A DNA stretch of 40,926 nt, from the NCBI GenBank assembly GCA_002148405.1, contig MUGG01000149.1, positions 1 to 40,926 on the forward strand, written 5' to 3'. Below, piece by piece: positions 34,067 through 40,926 of this stretch. The notes below the pieces were generated by a model. The model was not told the DNA's origin. It made no database searches and saw only the letters and a list, made by a program, of their open reading frames with translations. The stretch comes from Alkalinema sp. CACIAM 70d. GTDB lineage: Bacteria > Cyanobacteriota > Cyanobacteriia > Leptolyngbyales > Leptolyngbyaceae. Positions within the stretch are counted from its first letter, which is position 1. Each line of letters starts with the position of its first letter. The position numbers and the translations under genes are program-made.

Positions 34067-34388
34067 GATACTCACCTGTTGTTTTCACAATTTTGATCTC
34101 GCCGTAGTAAAGAGGGGTTTGGCTCCCATCTGCTCTAATTATGTAGCCGATCGGCTCGGAAAAGTAGAGTCCATATCGTTCGTAGTCATCGTCTTCATCC
34201 TCCATTCCGGTTCGCTCTCCGCCTGCGATAATAGCCTGTGTAACCCATTTTAGGGTTTCGAGATCTTTAAAGACATGGGCTCTGCCTTCTCTTCGGAGCA
34301 GTCGCTGAACTTGAGAAGTGTTGGGTAAATGGCGATCGATCAAGCTTGGTCGCGAATCAGGTGTAAGGTAACGGTCAATTCCGGTCAT
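34029..34388 (-). CDS. Hypothetical protein, possible DUF6972/toxin-tip-like domain
   Basis: A 119-aa protein with N-terminal MTGIDRYLTPDSRPSLIDRHLPNTSQVQRLLRREGRAHVF and C-terminal YGLYFSEPIGYIIRADGSQTPLYYGEIKI. The pattern resembles small cyanobacterial proteins annotated as DUF6972-like, a guess I hold at low confidence. No signal peptide or membrane segment. It overlaps the next gene by about 40 bases. If the pair is toxin/immunity, this one would be the candidate effector. Confidence 0.7.
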   Translation of the reverse strand: MTGIDRYLTPDSRPSLIDRHLPNTSQVQRLLRREGRAHVFKDLETLKWVTQAIIAGGERTGMEDEDDDYERYGLYFSEPIGYIIRADGSQTPLYYGEIKIVKTTGEYHAIPRTSPRRTS

Positions 34389-34780
34389 GGGTGAGGCGAT
34401 CGCGCACTATTTCAGGTAACCGAAGCAAATATTCTCGACGGATTTTTGCTGACTCACAGGCAAATTATCAGAAAGAAAGCTGGTTACACGCAGCATCCAT
34501 AACATCCTAAATCAATTCAAAAAGCCCGATGCGAAAGACAACTAGACGAATGCTTTAGGATTGTAAGGCCACAATGTTGAAGATAAATCAAAGAATAGCG
34601 CAACAGGTTGCATAAATAGTAAAAATGTACTAAATTATGATTTATGCACTTTGTGCAGTGTTTCAGAGGTGTAGAAAATAAATCTAAGAGGTCTCTCGAG
34701 AGAGTTAATCTTTCCTGATCTCTAAGCACACTGAGAGAAGATCTAGGTGACTATGTTTCAGATCACTTAGGTATTTTCCT
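34389..34780. other. AT-rich intergenic region with palindromes
   Basis: About 390 bases between divergent genes without a supported gene. A 12-bp perfect palindrome TCTCTCGAGAGA is at 34692-34703. An inverted repeat CTAGGTGA (34743-34750) / TCACTTAG (34763-34770) lies just before the 34781 start codon. Both are candidate operators only. Confidence 0.45.
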
Positions 34781-35248
34781 ATGCCGCATGACTTTGGAGA
34801 GTTTCCCAATCCCCTACGTAATCACTTGAGGGAGTTATTTGAAACCATGAGCCAACTCCAAGAAGAAATTGCCAAGCTCAGTCATCAGCTTTCCGATTCA
34901 AGGCAAGCCTTCAAACAGAGTATTGAGGATTTCTTCCAACAACCAAACCACAACCCATTTCCTACAGAAGGAACTATTGACTCTGATGTCGAGCAATACA
35001 CTAGACTCGTATCTTATTGTCTAGAAGCAGGAGATACGGAAATTTTGGATAGATGGGGAATTCAAAACATCCGTACAAATCCGGCTATCCTAGCATCTAG
35101 GGACTATGAGTTGTATTACTTGGCTTTCAGTAATGCACGAGAAATATCTGAAACGCATCTAGAAGAAGAATGCTGGATTAAAGTAATTGAGATGTTTACA
35201 AGCTTGCAAAGTCCAGGAGGTACACCTATCACTTTAGGAAACAGGTGA
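34781..35248 (+). CDS. Hypothetical protein, weakly phycobilisome-protein-like
   Basis: A 155-aa protein. The N-terminal ~50 residues are helical (LRELFETMSQLQEEIAKLSHQLSDSRQAFKQSIEDFF). The segment DVEQYTRLVSYCLEAGDTEILDRWGIQNIRTNPA faintly recalls the globin-like core of phycobilisome proteins (Tyr-Leu-Arg-x-x-Thr-Tyr-Cys...Gly-Asp), though no chromophore-binding context is convincing. Lies alone in an AT-rich region behind possible operator palindromes. Function unknown. Confidence 0.65.
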   Translation: MPHDFGEFPNPLRNHLRELFETMSQLQEEIAKLSHQLSDSRQAFKQSIEDFFQQPNHNPFPTEGTIDSDVEQYTRLVSYCLEAGDTEILDRWGIQNIRTNPAILASRDYELYYLAFSNAREISETHLEEECWIKVIEMFTSLQSPGGTPITLGNR

Positions 35249-35272
35249 AATAGACTTAGCACTTTTAAGAAA

Positions 35273-35839
35273 TTATTTATCCTGAGAGTGCCGTGCAGCT
35301 TGTTGAGCACGAGCTGCACTAAGGTACTGCCTACTGAGCTGCTTCACATTTTTTCGCATTTCTTCGCCTCTGCTAACATCTATGATTTGCTCTAAGAGGC
35401 TTTTTATCTCTTTAATAGTTTCCACAGATAGATCATGAGTTTCACTTAAATCATTAAAATCCTCTCTCAAGGAATAAATATCGCTATTCTCGGGAAATGT
35501 TGACGCCAAAACTTTCAAACGCTCAAGAGCTTCAGTTTTCTTTGTTTGAAATAAGGAATTTTGCCTCTTTATTTCATATATTTTATCTTCAATATCATCA
35601 GAAACTTGCTTAAGTCGATTTCGCTTGACTTCGACTTCTGTTTCAAACTTCCTAATTCTAGTAAAGTCTTGCACTCTTTTTCTCAATCTCTTTATAGCAT
35701 TCCATATTTGCTTGTGAGCTAGAAAAGACCCAAATATAACAATAACTGCAATTAATGCAGGAAGCTTGCTGAGATCCGAAAAATCACCTTTCAAAATATC
35801 TTGAACTAAGTCAAAAATTTTCTCAAATATCCAATCCAT
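35273..35839 (-). CDS. Membrane-anchored coiled-coil protein
   Basis: A 188-aa product, unrecognised. One transmembrane segment at ~27-43 (LPALIAVIVIFGSFLAH), then a basic stretch (KRLRKRVQDFTRIRKF) and a long predicted coiled coil (residues ~60-170). It ends with SAARAQQAARHSQDK. Convergent with the preceding gene, 24 bases apart. Function unknown. Confidence 0.72.
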   Translation of the reverse strand: MDWIFEKIFDLVQDILKGDFSDLSKLPALIAVIVIFGSFLAHKQIWNAIKRLRKRVQDFTRIRKFETEVEVKRNRLKQVSDDIEDKIYEIKRQNSLFQTKKTEALERLKVLASTFPENSDIYSLREDFNDLSETHDLSVETIKEIKSLLEQIIDVSRGEEMRKNVKQLSRQYLSAARAQQAARHSQDK

Positions 35840-36145
35840 TAGAAACTCACTTTTCTAAGGTAGTTGAACAAGCTGAGCCATAGAATGCACTTATAGATAG
35901 CGCAACTTTAGGGATCGTAAGCTATTTGGCAGTAGAACATTGAATTAAGGTAAGAGCCAGCATAAGCATATTTCAGATTTGAGATATTGTATACCATACA
36001 TCTCAAAAACATCCCAAAAATTAAGTGATTCTCAAGAATACTTAAACATGCATGGTTCAACAGCTTAAAAACCTGCTACAACGACTGCTGTGTCTCAAAT
36101 TAAGAATTCAGCGGCATAACTTCTTATTAAATAGAATCTAGTCTA

Positions 36146-36262
36146 CCTAACACCTCAGATTAGGATCATAGGCAGAAATATTTCCGCCTAACATCCCCAA
36201 ATAGATGGTTAGGTAGCCAAAATATCTATCTAACACCCCAAAGTAGGATCTTAAGCAGACTG
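36146..36262. repeat. Three imperfect tandem ~42-bp repeats
   Basis: Units start at 36146, 36187 and 36229 with CCTAACACCTCAGATTAGG, CCTAACATCCCCAAATAG and TCTAACACCCCAAAGTAGG, each followed by a GGCAG/GGTAG/AGCAG box. Spacing is 41 and 42 bases. No function is evident; iteron-like or mobile-element debris are options. Confidence 0.65.
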
Positions 36263-36456
36263 GTTTTAGTATAACGTCCCGTCCCAAACCCATGCCTCTG
36301 CTCAGAAAATTTTATAAATTGGAAAACAGCTGTAACGTCAAGGTGCCGCAATCTATGGAACCAGAAGGACACCTACGCTTTACCTATTAACACTGCCGAT
36401 CGCCCCTTCAAAATACTAATGCATTGCACTGATTCCAATTGCTACGAAGTTGAGCA

Positions 36457-36514
36457 GAAAAACCATTGATCATAAGCTTCCCCTACACAATTGTTGAAAT
36501 CCCTCAAAGAATAG
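36457..36514 (+). pseudogene. Internally deleted remnant of the HNH gene
   Basis: GAAAAACCATTGATCATAAG (from 36457) matches the DH-motif part of the HNH gene (about 33486-33507). It runs straight into CTACACAATTGTTGAAATCC and on to the stop (36483-36514), which matches the gene's last ~30 bases. The ~160 bases between are deleted and the frame is lost. After the stop, a ~70-base flank resembles the flank of the second remnant at 37619. Confidence 0.85.
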
Positions 36515-36710
36515 CCTAATCAATTCCAAGGGAACGCATCGCCAACTCATTACAAATGCAGCGACAAAAGCGATGAGCTTGCCCGTGAACCAAGGGGATG
36601 CAATCTTATGACCTGGCCGCTGCCAAATGCCCTGTTGCCAGATGCCACGTTACCAAACATCACAACTTTGCAAACAATCGCAAAACAGTTGACAGCGCCC
36701 CAGTTTACCC

Positions 36711-36878
36711 CTAGGCTTGTTTCTCATAGCTGACTGCAACCGTGTTTTTATAAGCCCCGATTCGCTCAGCTACGACCCCAAAAATTAAGGCGCTACCCAG
36801 CGTTGCTGTCAACAACAAAGGGTAGCTAAACCCCAAGCTGATAACGGCAGCTAGGCGGTCTGACACGGATTTTAGCAT
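36711..36878 (-). CDS. Small single-span membrane protein
   Basis: A 55-aa product, MLKSVSDRLAAVISLGFSYP... with one hydrophobic span (~11-38, LLLTATLGSALIFGVVAERIG) and a polar tail. A purine-rich AGGGTGG lies about 9 bases ahead of the ATG. No family recognised. It may be genuine or a fragment of a larger lost membrane protein. Confidence 0.5.
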   Translation of the reverse strand: MLKSVSDRLAAVISLGFSYPLLLTATLGSALIFGVVAERIGAYKNTVAVSYEKQA

Positions 36879-36964
36879 TCGATCGGGCCACCCTACTTGT
36901 CCTGCGCAAAAGGGTGGTCTTAATTTTTGGGATTTCCTCCCCATCTACACCCAGGAGAAATCCC

Positions 36965-37192
36965 ATGTTTACTGGCTTTGGCGGCACCGATCGCCCAGAA
37001 ACTTCGATCGACGATTCCCGCAGACCGTTCCAAATCTACCTGCTCGGCACCCGCGAAGAAATCCAAACCACCATCAACCAACTGCAAGTGGTGCGCTTCT
37101 GCGAACGCATCCGCTGGAGTCCCCCCATCCCCGTCCTCGGCTCCGATTGGAAATACATCAGCATGATGGAACGAGATCGGGCAGCGGAGTAA
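36965..37192 (+). CDS. Small conserved-looking hypothetical protein
   Basis: A 75-aa product, MFTGFGGTDRPETSIDDSRR..., with a compact core FQIYLLGTREEIQTTINQLQVVRFCERIRWSPP. AGGAG lies 8 bases before the ATG. Codon use looks like a normal gene and a strong hairpin follows its stop. I do not recognise a named family and assign no function. Confidence 0.65.
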   Translation: MFTGFGGTDRPETSIDDSRRPFQIYLLGTREEIQTTINQLQVVRFCERIRWSPPIPVLGSDWKYISMMERDRAAE

Positions 37193-37223
37193 GAGCGATC
37201 GATCGGTTTTCCCAAGGGATTTA

Positions 37224-37254
37224 AAAACCGGGATTTTCAAAAAATCCCGGTTTT
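37224..37254. terminator. Hairpin terminator between convergent small genes
   Basis: A 13-bp perfect stem AAAACCGGGATTT (37224-37236) with AAATCCCGGTTTT (37242-37254) and a 5-base loop, just after the 75-aa gene. It could work in both directions. Confidence 0.7.
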
Positions 37255-37287
37255 AGGCAAGGCACGATCGACGACCTTGGTAATTCC

Positions 37288-37503
37288 CTAGATTTGAGCA
37301 ATAGGGCGATTTTCGTGCAGAAATACCCGCGCACAATTGCGTCCCGGCATTCCTGAAATTGACCCGCCTGGATGGGTTCCAGTCCCCGTTAGATAGAGCC
37401 CCTTAATAGGCGTTTTGTCGTTAGCCAGATCCCGCAACGATCGGAAGAAAATCATTTGCTCTAGAGTCATATCAATGGGATAGTAATTCCCTTTGTAGGC
37501 ACC
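37288..37503 (-). pseudogene. C-terminal fragment of a CrtO-like FAD carotenoid oxidoreductase
   Basis: The minus strand encodes GAYKGNYYPIDMTLEQMIFF...DKTPIKGLYLTGTGTHPGGSISGMPGRNCARVFLHENRPIAQI and a stop at 37288. The TGTGTHPGGSISGMPGRNCA segment is the characteristic C-terminal FAD-contacting end of CrtO/phytoene-desaturase-related proteins. Family proteins exceed 500 aa, so about seven eighths is missing. The reading ends at 37503, exactly where HNH-derived sequence begins on the other strand. It is a truncated relic, not a gene. Confidence 0.85.
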
Positions 37504-37504
37504 T

Positions 37505-37621
37505 AAAGGTGAAATACACTGGTTTGAATACGAACATTATCTGTTGATCCATGATCCCGATCGATTGGCAGAGATCCAGATTTTTCGGCCTACACGATTG
37601 TTGAAACCCCTCAAAGAATAG
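37505..37621 (+). pseudogene. 3' fragment of a second HNH nuclease gene
   Basis: The 39 codons KGEIHWFEYEHYLLIHDPDRL...LLKPLKE plus stop align with the last 39 codons of the HNH gene (33585-33701), with about ten base differences and five amino-acid changes by eye and no indel. It lacks the catalytic HNH domain and any start. Its left edge abuts the CrtO-like fragment. Its right flank resembles that of the other remnant (36515-36590). Confidence 0.9.
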
Positions 37622-37732
37622 CCTAATCAACCTAGCGGTTAACTAGTTACAGATGCAGTGACAGAGGCTATGAACTTGCCTGCGTAATAATCAGATACTG
37701 TGTTAGGCTACTCAAAACGACAAAAAATAGCT

Positions 37733-37996
37733 TCAGAAGACACAGAAATAGTCTCCATACACTGCAACTTTAGTCATCTTTTTATCATATCGATCCCCCG
37801 TCTGAACATTACGACAAACAAAACCATTACGCTTCATCGCACTTTGGACATCTTCGATCGAACTACCCAGCGGTAGATGGCGTAAAATTTCTTGCCGATC
37901 AACTGCAATATCGTTATCTTCAAATGCAGCAGCATCACTGATCAGGCAAAACACGACAAGCCAAAGCTGATTGTAAATCCTCGATCGCCAATCCAT
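37733..37996 (-). CDS. Small predicted exported protein overlapping the helicase gene end
   Basis: An 87-aa product from ATG 37996, MDWRSRIYNQLWLVVFCLISDAAAFED..., which reads like a Sec signal peptide (basic start, hydrophobic LWLVVFCLI, AxA-like SDAAA). The rest, LPLGSSIEDVQSAMKRNGFVC..., resembles the start of small lipoprotein/BamE-like domains, and it ends early. It overlaps the helicase 3' end by about 62 bases in another frame, which is unusual, so it may be a truncated gene that gained this start by rearrangement. Confidence 0.5.
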   Translation of the reverse strand: MDWRSRIYNQLWLVVFCLISDAAAFEDNDIAVDRQEILRHLPLGSSIEDVQSAMKRNGFVCRNVQTGDRYDKKMTKVAVYGDYFCVF

Positions 37997-40133
37997 CCGC
38001 CATAAACGCCTTGCGTAGTAACTCATCGGGAATATAGGCATCGTATTTCTGAACCTTCGGGGTTTCCTCCGCTTCCATCAGTTCCTCCGCCCGTAATGGC
38101 CGTTCTGCCAACGCTTGCAGTTCATAACGGAGACTCTCGATCGGGCATTTCCCTACATTCACCACCAAAAAATAGGGCGATCGACCCTTCACTCCCTTAA
38201 TATTCAACAAAGGCCGACAATACAGCCGCAAAAACCGCTCCAAGGTTCGAAACGCCTGCGTTCCCACCCAGGGAAAAAGACAAGCATAGCCCTCTTCTAA
38301 CAGCACGATCGGACTACTCAGAATCCCGTGACTACGGGCAAACTGCCGCGCACTTTGGAGCCGTGCTTGGGCACTGGGTTGCAGGTAGGAATAAACCGTA
38401 TCCTCCTGCAACACCTGCCGCATCCGTTGCAAGACCCGCGTGTGAATATCCCCCGTCGTCCCTCGCCAAGAGCTAGCATTCGCGGCTTGATGGGTTGGTT
38501 TCACTTTAATGGCTTTGCGTTGGCTATCCACAAGCAGCACTTCCCACACCTGCCCCGCTAGGGAAATTCGATCGCCCTCACTCGGCGGCACCATGATCGA
38601 ACCTACAATTTTCTGATTGAACTTAATGATGTATTCTTCATTGTCAGCAAAGATGGCATAGAACTTAAAATTCCGAGCAATTTTTTCACCCTTCAACCCA
38701 ACAATCAACGTATTTGTTTCTGTTTTTTCAATGTGCTCCAAAGCAATCCAATGACGTAATAGTTGCCGATAATCTTCCTGCGTAATATTCTGAAACGATG
38801 GCAACGTTAAAACCTGCTGCGCCAGCATTGCTGGATTCAGTTCTCCCAGCGATGCTAACGTACTCATTGTCTGGTGATAAAGCAAACTATAGGGATATTG
38901 CACAAATTGCGGCGGCTCAATCCATTGTTCTTCTAAATACAGTTGAATAATCGCGATCGCTTGCAACAATTGCCAGGGCAGTTGTTCCGGCAAAGTCTCC
39001 TCCCCCGTGGGCTTCTCCTCCGCACAGACAAACCGCATTTCCGCCACACCCCCCCGCCGCCCCGATCGGCCCAACCGTTGCAAAAAGCTAGCCACCGATG
39101 CAGGCGATTCCAGTTGAATTACTCGATCGAGCTGCCCCAAATCAATCCCCATTTCAAACGTCACCGTGGCGGCAGTAACAGCAGGGCGATCGGGTTCTCG
39201 CATCGCCGCCTCTGCAACCTGACGCAAATCAGCGGAAATGCTCCCGTGGTGTACATGGTAAATATCGGGATAGCCCTTAGCTTGGGCAATATAGCGAATC
39301 CCCGCAATCGCCTCTTCCGTCGCCGTGCGCCCATTGGCAAAAATTAAACATTTCTTGCCTAAACTCTGGTTATACAAATGCAAATGGTAGGGATTAAATG
39401 CCTGATCCCGTGTATCTTCCTTGGCCCGTACCACCAGCCCTGGATCGTAAAAGTGCTCTAGGGACAGTTGAATTTTACGATCGGCCCCAGCTATCTTTGG
39501 TGTAATCACCTGTCTCTGCGTTCCAGCAGCCATCCAGCGTTCCGCCAAATCGTAATCACCTAAGGTAGCCGATAAGCCAATACGACGTGCTTCGTTATTG
39601 GTTAACTGCGCCAATCGAGTCAGTTGACAGAGAATTTGATCTCCCCGATCGCTCCCGATAAAGGCATGAACTTCATCAATAACCACAAATTGCAATTCGC
39701 CCAGTAATCGCTGTAGATCTGCGGCCTTATTCACCAATAAACTTTCCAACGATTCCGGCGTAATTTGCAAAATGCCTTGGGGTTGCCGCAGAACCTTCGC
39801 TTTTTTGCTTTGCGTGACATCCCCATGCCACATGTGGACGGGAATCTCAGCAAATTGCAGCAAGTCATTCAGCCGTTCAAATTGATCGTTAATCAACGCT
39901 TTAATGGGGCCGATATACAATGCGCCGATCGACGCGGACGGTCGTTCATACAATCGTGTCAGCACTGGTAAAAAAGCGGCTTCTGTTTTGCCGGCTGCCG
40001 TTCCCGCCGCCACTAACAAGTGATCGTCCGTGTCAAACACCACCCGACAAGCCTCCGCCTGAATCGGACGCAAATCCGCCCAACCCTGCTGGTAAATATA
40101 TTCCTGGATAAAGGGAGCAAGACGCGATTTCAT
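37935..40133 (-). CDS. Lhr-like DEAD/DEAH-box helicase
   Basis: A 732-aa superfamily 2 helicase. Q-like LRPIQAEACRVVF (21-33), motif I AGTAAGKTEA (43-52), motif Ia GPIKALINDQFERL, motif II VIDEVHAF (DEVH 153-156), motif III LSATLG (187-192), motif V FEMGIDLGQLDRVIQ and motif VI QRLGRSGRRGG are intact. The ~330-residue C-terminal half resembles the extra winged-helix/Lhr-core region. Lhr-type enzymes unwind DNA or RNA-DNA and are linked with repair (family knowledge). It is divergent from the TerB gene. I see no adjacent partner that would place it in a known defence operon. Confidence 0.9.
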   Translation of the reverse strand: MKSRLAPFIQEYIYQQGWADLRPIQAEACRVVFDTDDHLLVAAGTAAGKTEAAFLPVLTRLYERPSASIGALYIGPIKALINDQFERLNDLLQFAEIPVHMWHGDVTQSKKAKVLRQPQGILQITPESLESLLVNKAADLQRLLGELQFVVIDEVHAFIGSDRGDQILCQLTRLAQLTNNEARRIGLSATLGDYDLAERWMAAGTQRQVITPKIAGADRKIQLSLEHFYDPGLVVRAKEDTRDQAFNPYHLHLYNQSLGKKCLIFANGRTATEEAIAGIRYIAQAKGYPDIYHVHHGSISADLRQVAEAAMREPDRPAVTAATVTFEMGIDLGQLDRVIQLESPASVASFLQRLGRSGRRGGVAEMRFVCAEEKPTGEETLPEQLPWQLLQAIAIIQLYLEEQWIEPPQFVQYPYSLLYHQTMSTLASLGELNPAMLAQQVLTLPSFQNITQEDYRQLLRHWIALEHIEKTETNTLIVGLKGEKIARNFKFYAIFADNEEYIIKFNQKIVGSIMVPPSEGDRISLAGQVWEVLLVDSQRKAIKVKPTHQAANASSWRGTTGDIHTRVLQRMRQVLQEDTVYSYLQPSAQARLQSARQFARSHGILSSPIVLLEEGYACLFPWVGTQAFRTLERFLRLYCRPLLNIKGVKGRSPYFLVVNVGKCPIESLRYELQALAERPLRAEELMEAEETPKVQKYDAYIPDELLRKAFMADGLAIEDLQSALACRVLPDQ

Positions 40134-40254
40134 ACTGATTCAATTCCGCCAAATGACTGAACCCATTGTCGGCGCGTTCACTCTAACAGACTTCCGGGCA
40201 CTCTGGGTACAGAAAAATACGACAGTCCCCACTGCGAATCAGGAGATCGATCCC

Positions 40255-40701
40255 ATGGTCATGTTCGATGCCCCTTGCAGCCTACCCAGACCCATCCCCA
40301 TTACCTTGAGTCCTGCGGAGGCGTTTGCGGCCATCACGATCGTGGCGATTTCTTCCGATGGCTATTTGGCGGATGAAGAGATTGATACCATCACTGCGAG
40401 TCTTGCTCGGATGCATCTGTTCCGAACTAATTCCACGGAGACCATGCGCTGTATGTATGACAAATTATTTGGCATTATGCGACGGGATGGCATTACCGTT
40501 TTGTTGCAAGCGGCGAAGGAGTCACTCCCGTTTGAATTGCGGGAAGCGGCCTTTGCAGTGGCAACAGATTTAGTACTAGCCGATGGAATGATGACCCAGG
40601 ACGAACAACTGTTTCTCAACGAGCTATGCAAGATTCTGGAAATCGCGAAGGAAACTGCAAGCAAAATCGTTGAAGTGATGATGATTAAAAGTCGGGGTTA
40701 A
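40255..40701 (+). CDS. TerB-family (tellurite-resistance-like) protein
   Basis: A 148-aa protein with a TerB fold. It holds two helical, acid-rich repeats: AFAAITIVAISSDGYLADEEIDTI and AFAVATDLVLADGMMTQDEQLFLNELCKIL. The D-G-x-x-x-x-E metal-type motif is present in both. AGGAG (40241-40245) lies 9 bases before ATG 40255, which supports it over an upstream in-frame ATG at 40153 lacking an RBS. Function in cyanobacteria is unknown. It is followed by a terminator. Confidence 0.87.
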   Translation: MVMFDAPCSLPRPIPITLSPAEAFAAITIVAISSDGYLADEEIDTITASLARMHLFRTNSTETMRCMYDKLFGIMRRDGITVLLQAAKESLPFELREAAFAVATDLVLADGMMTQDEQLFLNELCKILEIAKETASKIVEVMMIKSRG

Positions 40702-40810
40702 ATCTACTGAATGGCAAGGTTGCCAATCCTTGTAAATTTTGAAATTACTATTTGAAATTACTACAAGATTGCCAGCCTCTCGTCGTTGGTTATGAGCTTG
40801 GTCAAATTAC

Positions 40811-40843
40811 ACGGGAGTGTTGAAAACAATACTCCCGTTTTTT
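40811..40843 (+). terminator. Rho-independent terminator after the TerB gene
   Basis: An 8-bp perfect stem ACGGGAGT (40811-40818) with ACTCCCGT (40831-40838), extended by T-run TTTTTT, about 110 bases after the TerB stop. Confidence 0.85.
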
Positions 40844-40926
40844 CTTGCTATTTTTAATCGAATATCACAGTATAGCTATGGCCAAAGTCGTTAGGACAAG
40901 TATATTTGTGCTTGCAAATCGTTCGA

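Larger units (their letters stand above)
35840..36710. other. Gene-poor AT-rich stretch with tandem repeats and an HNH remnant
   Basis: About 870 bases in which I see no intact gene. It contains three imperfect ~42-bp tandem repeats (36146-36262) and an internally deleted piece of the HNH gene (36457-36514), described separately. It looks like degraded accessory DNA. Confidence 0.6.

Noticed and set aside
34517..34729. 70-aa minus-strand open frame
   Set aside because: No RBS, no conserved composition, overlaps probable promoter palindromes.
36146..36262. CRISPR array
   Set aside because: Only three imperfect units with no distinct repeat/spacer structure and no cas genes in the window.
37935..40133. 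Helicase as part of a BREX, DISARM or similar operon
   Set aside because: No methyltransferase, PglZ, DUF1998 or nuclease gene adjoins it, and the neighbours are a TerB gene and gene fragments.

Overview
The window is chromosomal DNA of a cyanobacterium. It carries acsF (chlorophyll cyclase), the phytoene desaturase and phytoene synthase pair, a J-domain/GUN4 protein and several cyanobacterium-typical families (DUF2996, DUF1816, DUF760, DUF4359, ABC1 kinase). The HIP1 octamer GCGATCGC and its core CGATCG are scattered throughout, a hallmark of many cyanobacteria. Genus cannot be fixed from the sequence alone.

The first 31.8 kb is mostly housekeeping. In order: acsF; a frame-disrupted DUF2996 gene; an alpha/beta hydrolase; DUF1816; rlmB and mini-RNase III (mrnC, also frame-disrupted at its N-terminus); a STAS anti-sigma-antagonist; carA; a lipoprotein-like aspartyl protease; a GFA-family zinc protein; a Uma2 pseudogene with an in-frame stop; trpD; an EAL protein; DUF4359; tRNA-His; a two-gene ABC-2 transporter; the crtP-crtB operon; DUF760; aroE; the J-domain/GUN4 gene with a small coiled-coil partner; a solitary HigA-like antitoxin; a VOC protein; tRNA-Ala; a creatininase-family enzyme; an ABC1 kinase/MgtC-like operon; a TPR-glycosyltransferase; and recN.

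From about 31.8 to 37.9 kb the character changes. The DNA is more AT-rich, with small genes of unknown function, long gene-poor stretches, short tandem repeats and broken gene pieces. It opens with a three-gene co-directional cassette: a coiled-coil protein built on four 54-bp repeats, a 139-aa protein, and an HNH nuclease. The second and third proteins share a similar segment of about 30 residues. Two degraded copies of the HNH gene's 3' part lie 3 to 4 kb downstream. One is joined directly to the C-terminal stub of a CrtO-like carotenoid oxidoreductase. This looks like a recombination-prone accessory island. The HNH cassette is the best candidate here for an undescribed (possibly defence or mobile) system, but its function is inference only.

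The window closes with an Lhr-like helicase, transcribed divergently from a TerB-domain gene.

Three genes in the first 10 kb have single-base lesions (DUF2996, mrnC, Uma2). These may be real decay, programmed recoding or assembly errors, and raw reads would decide.
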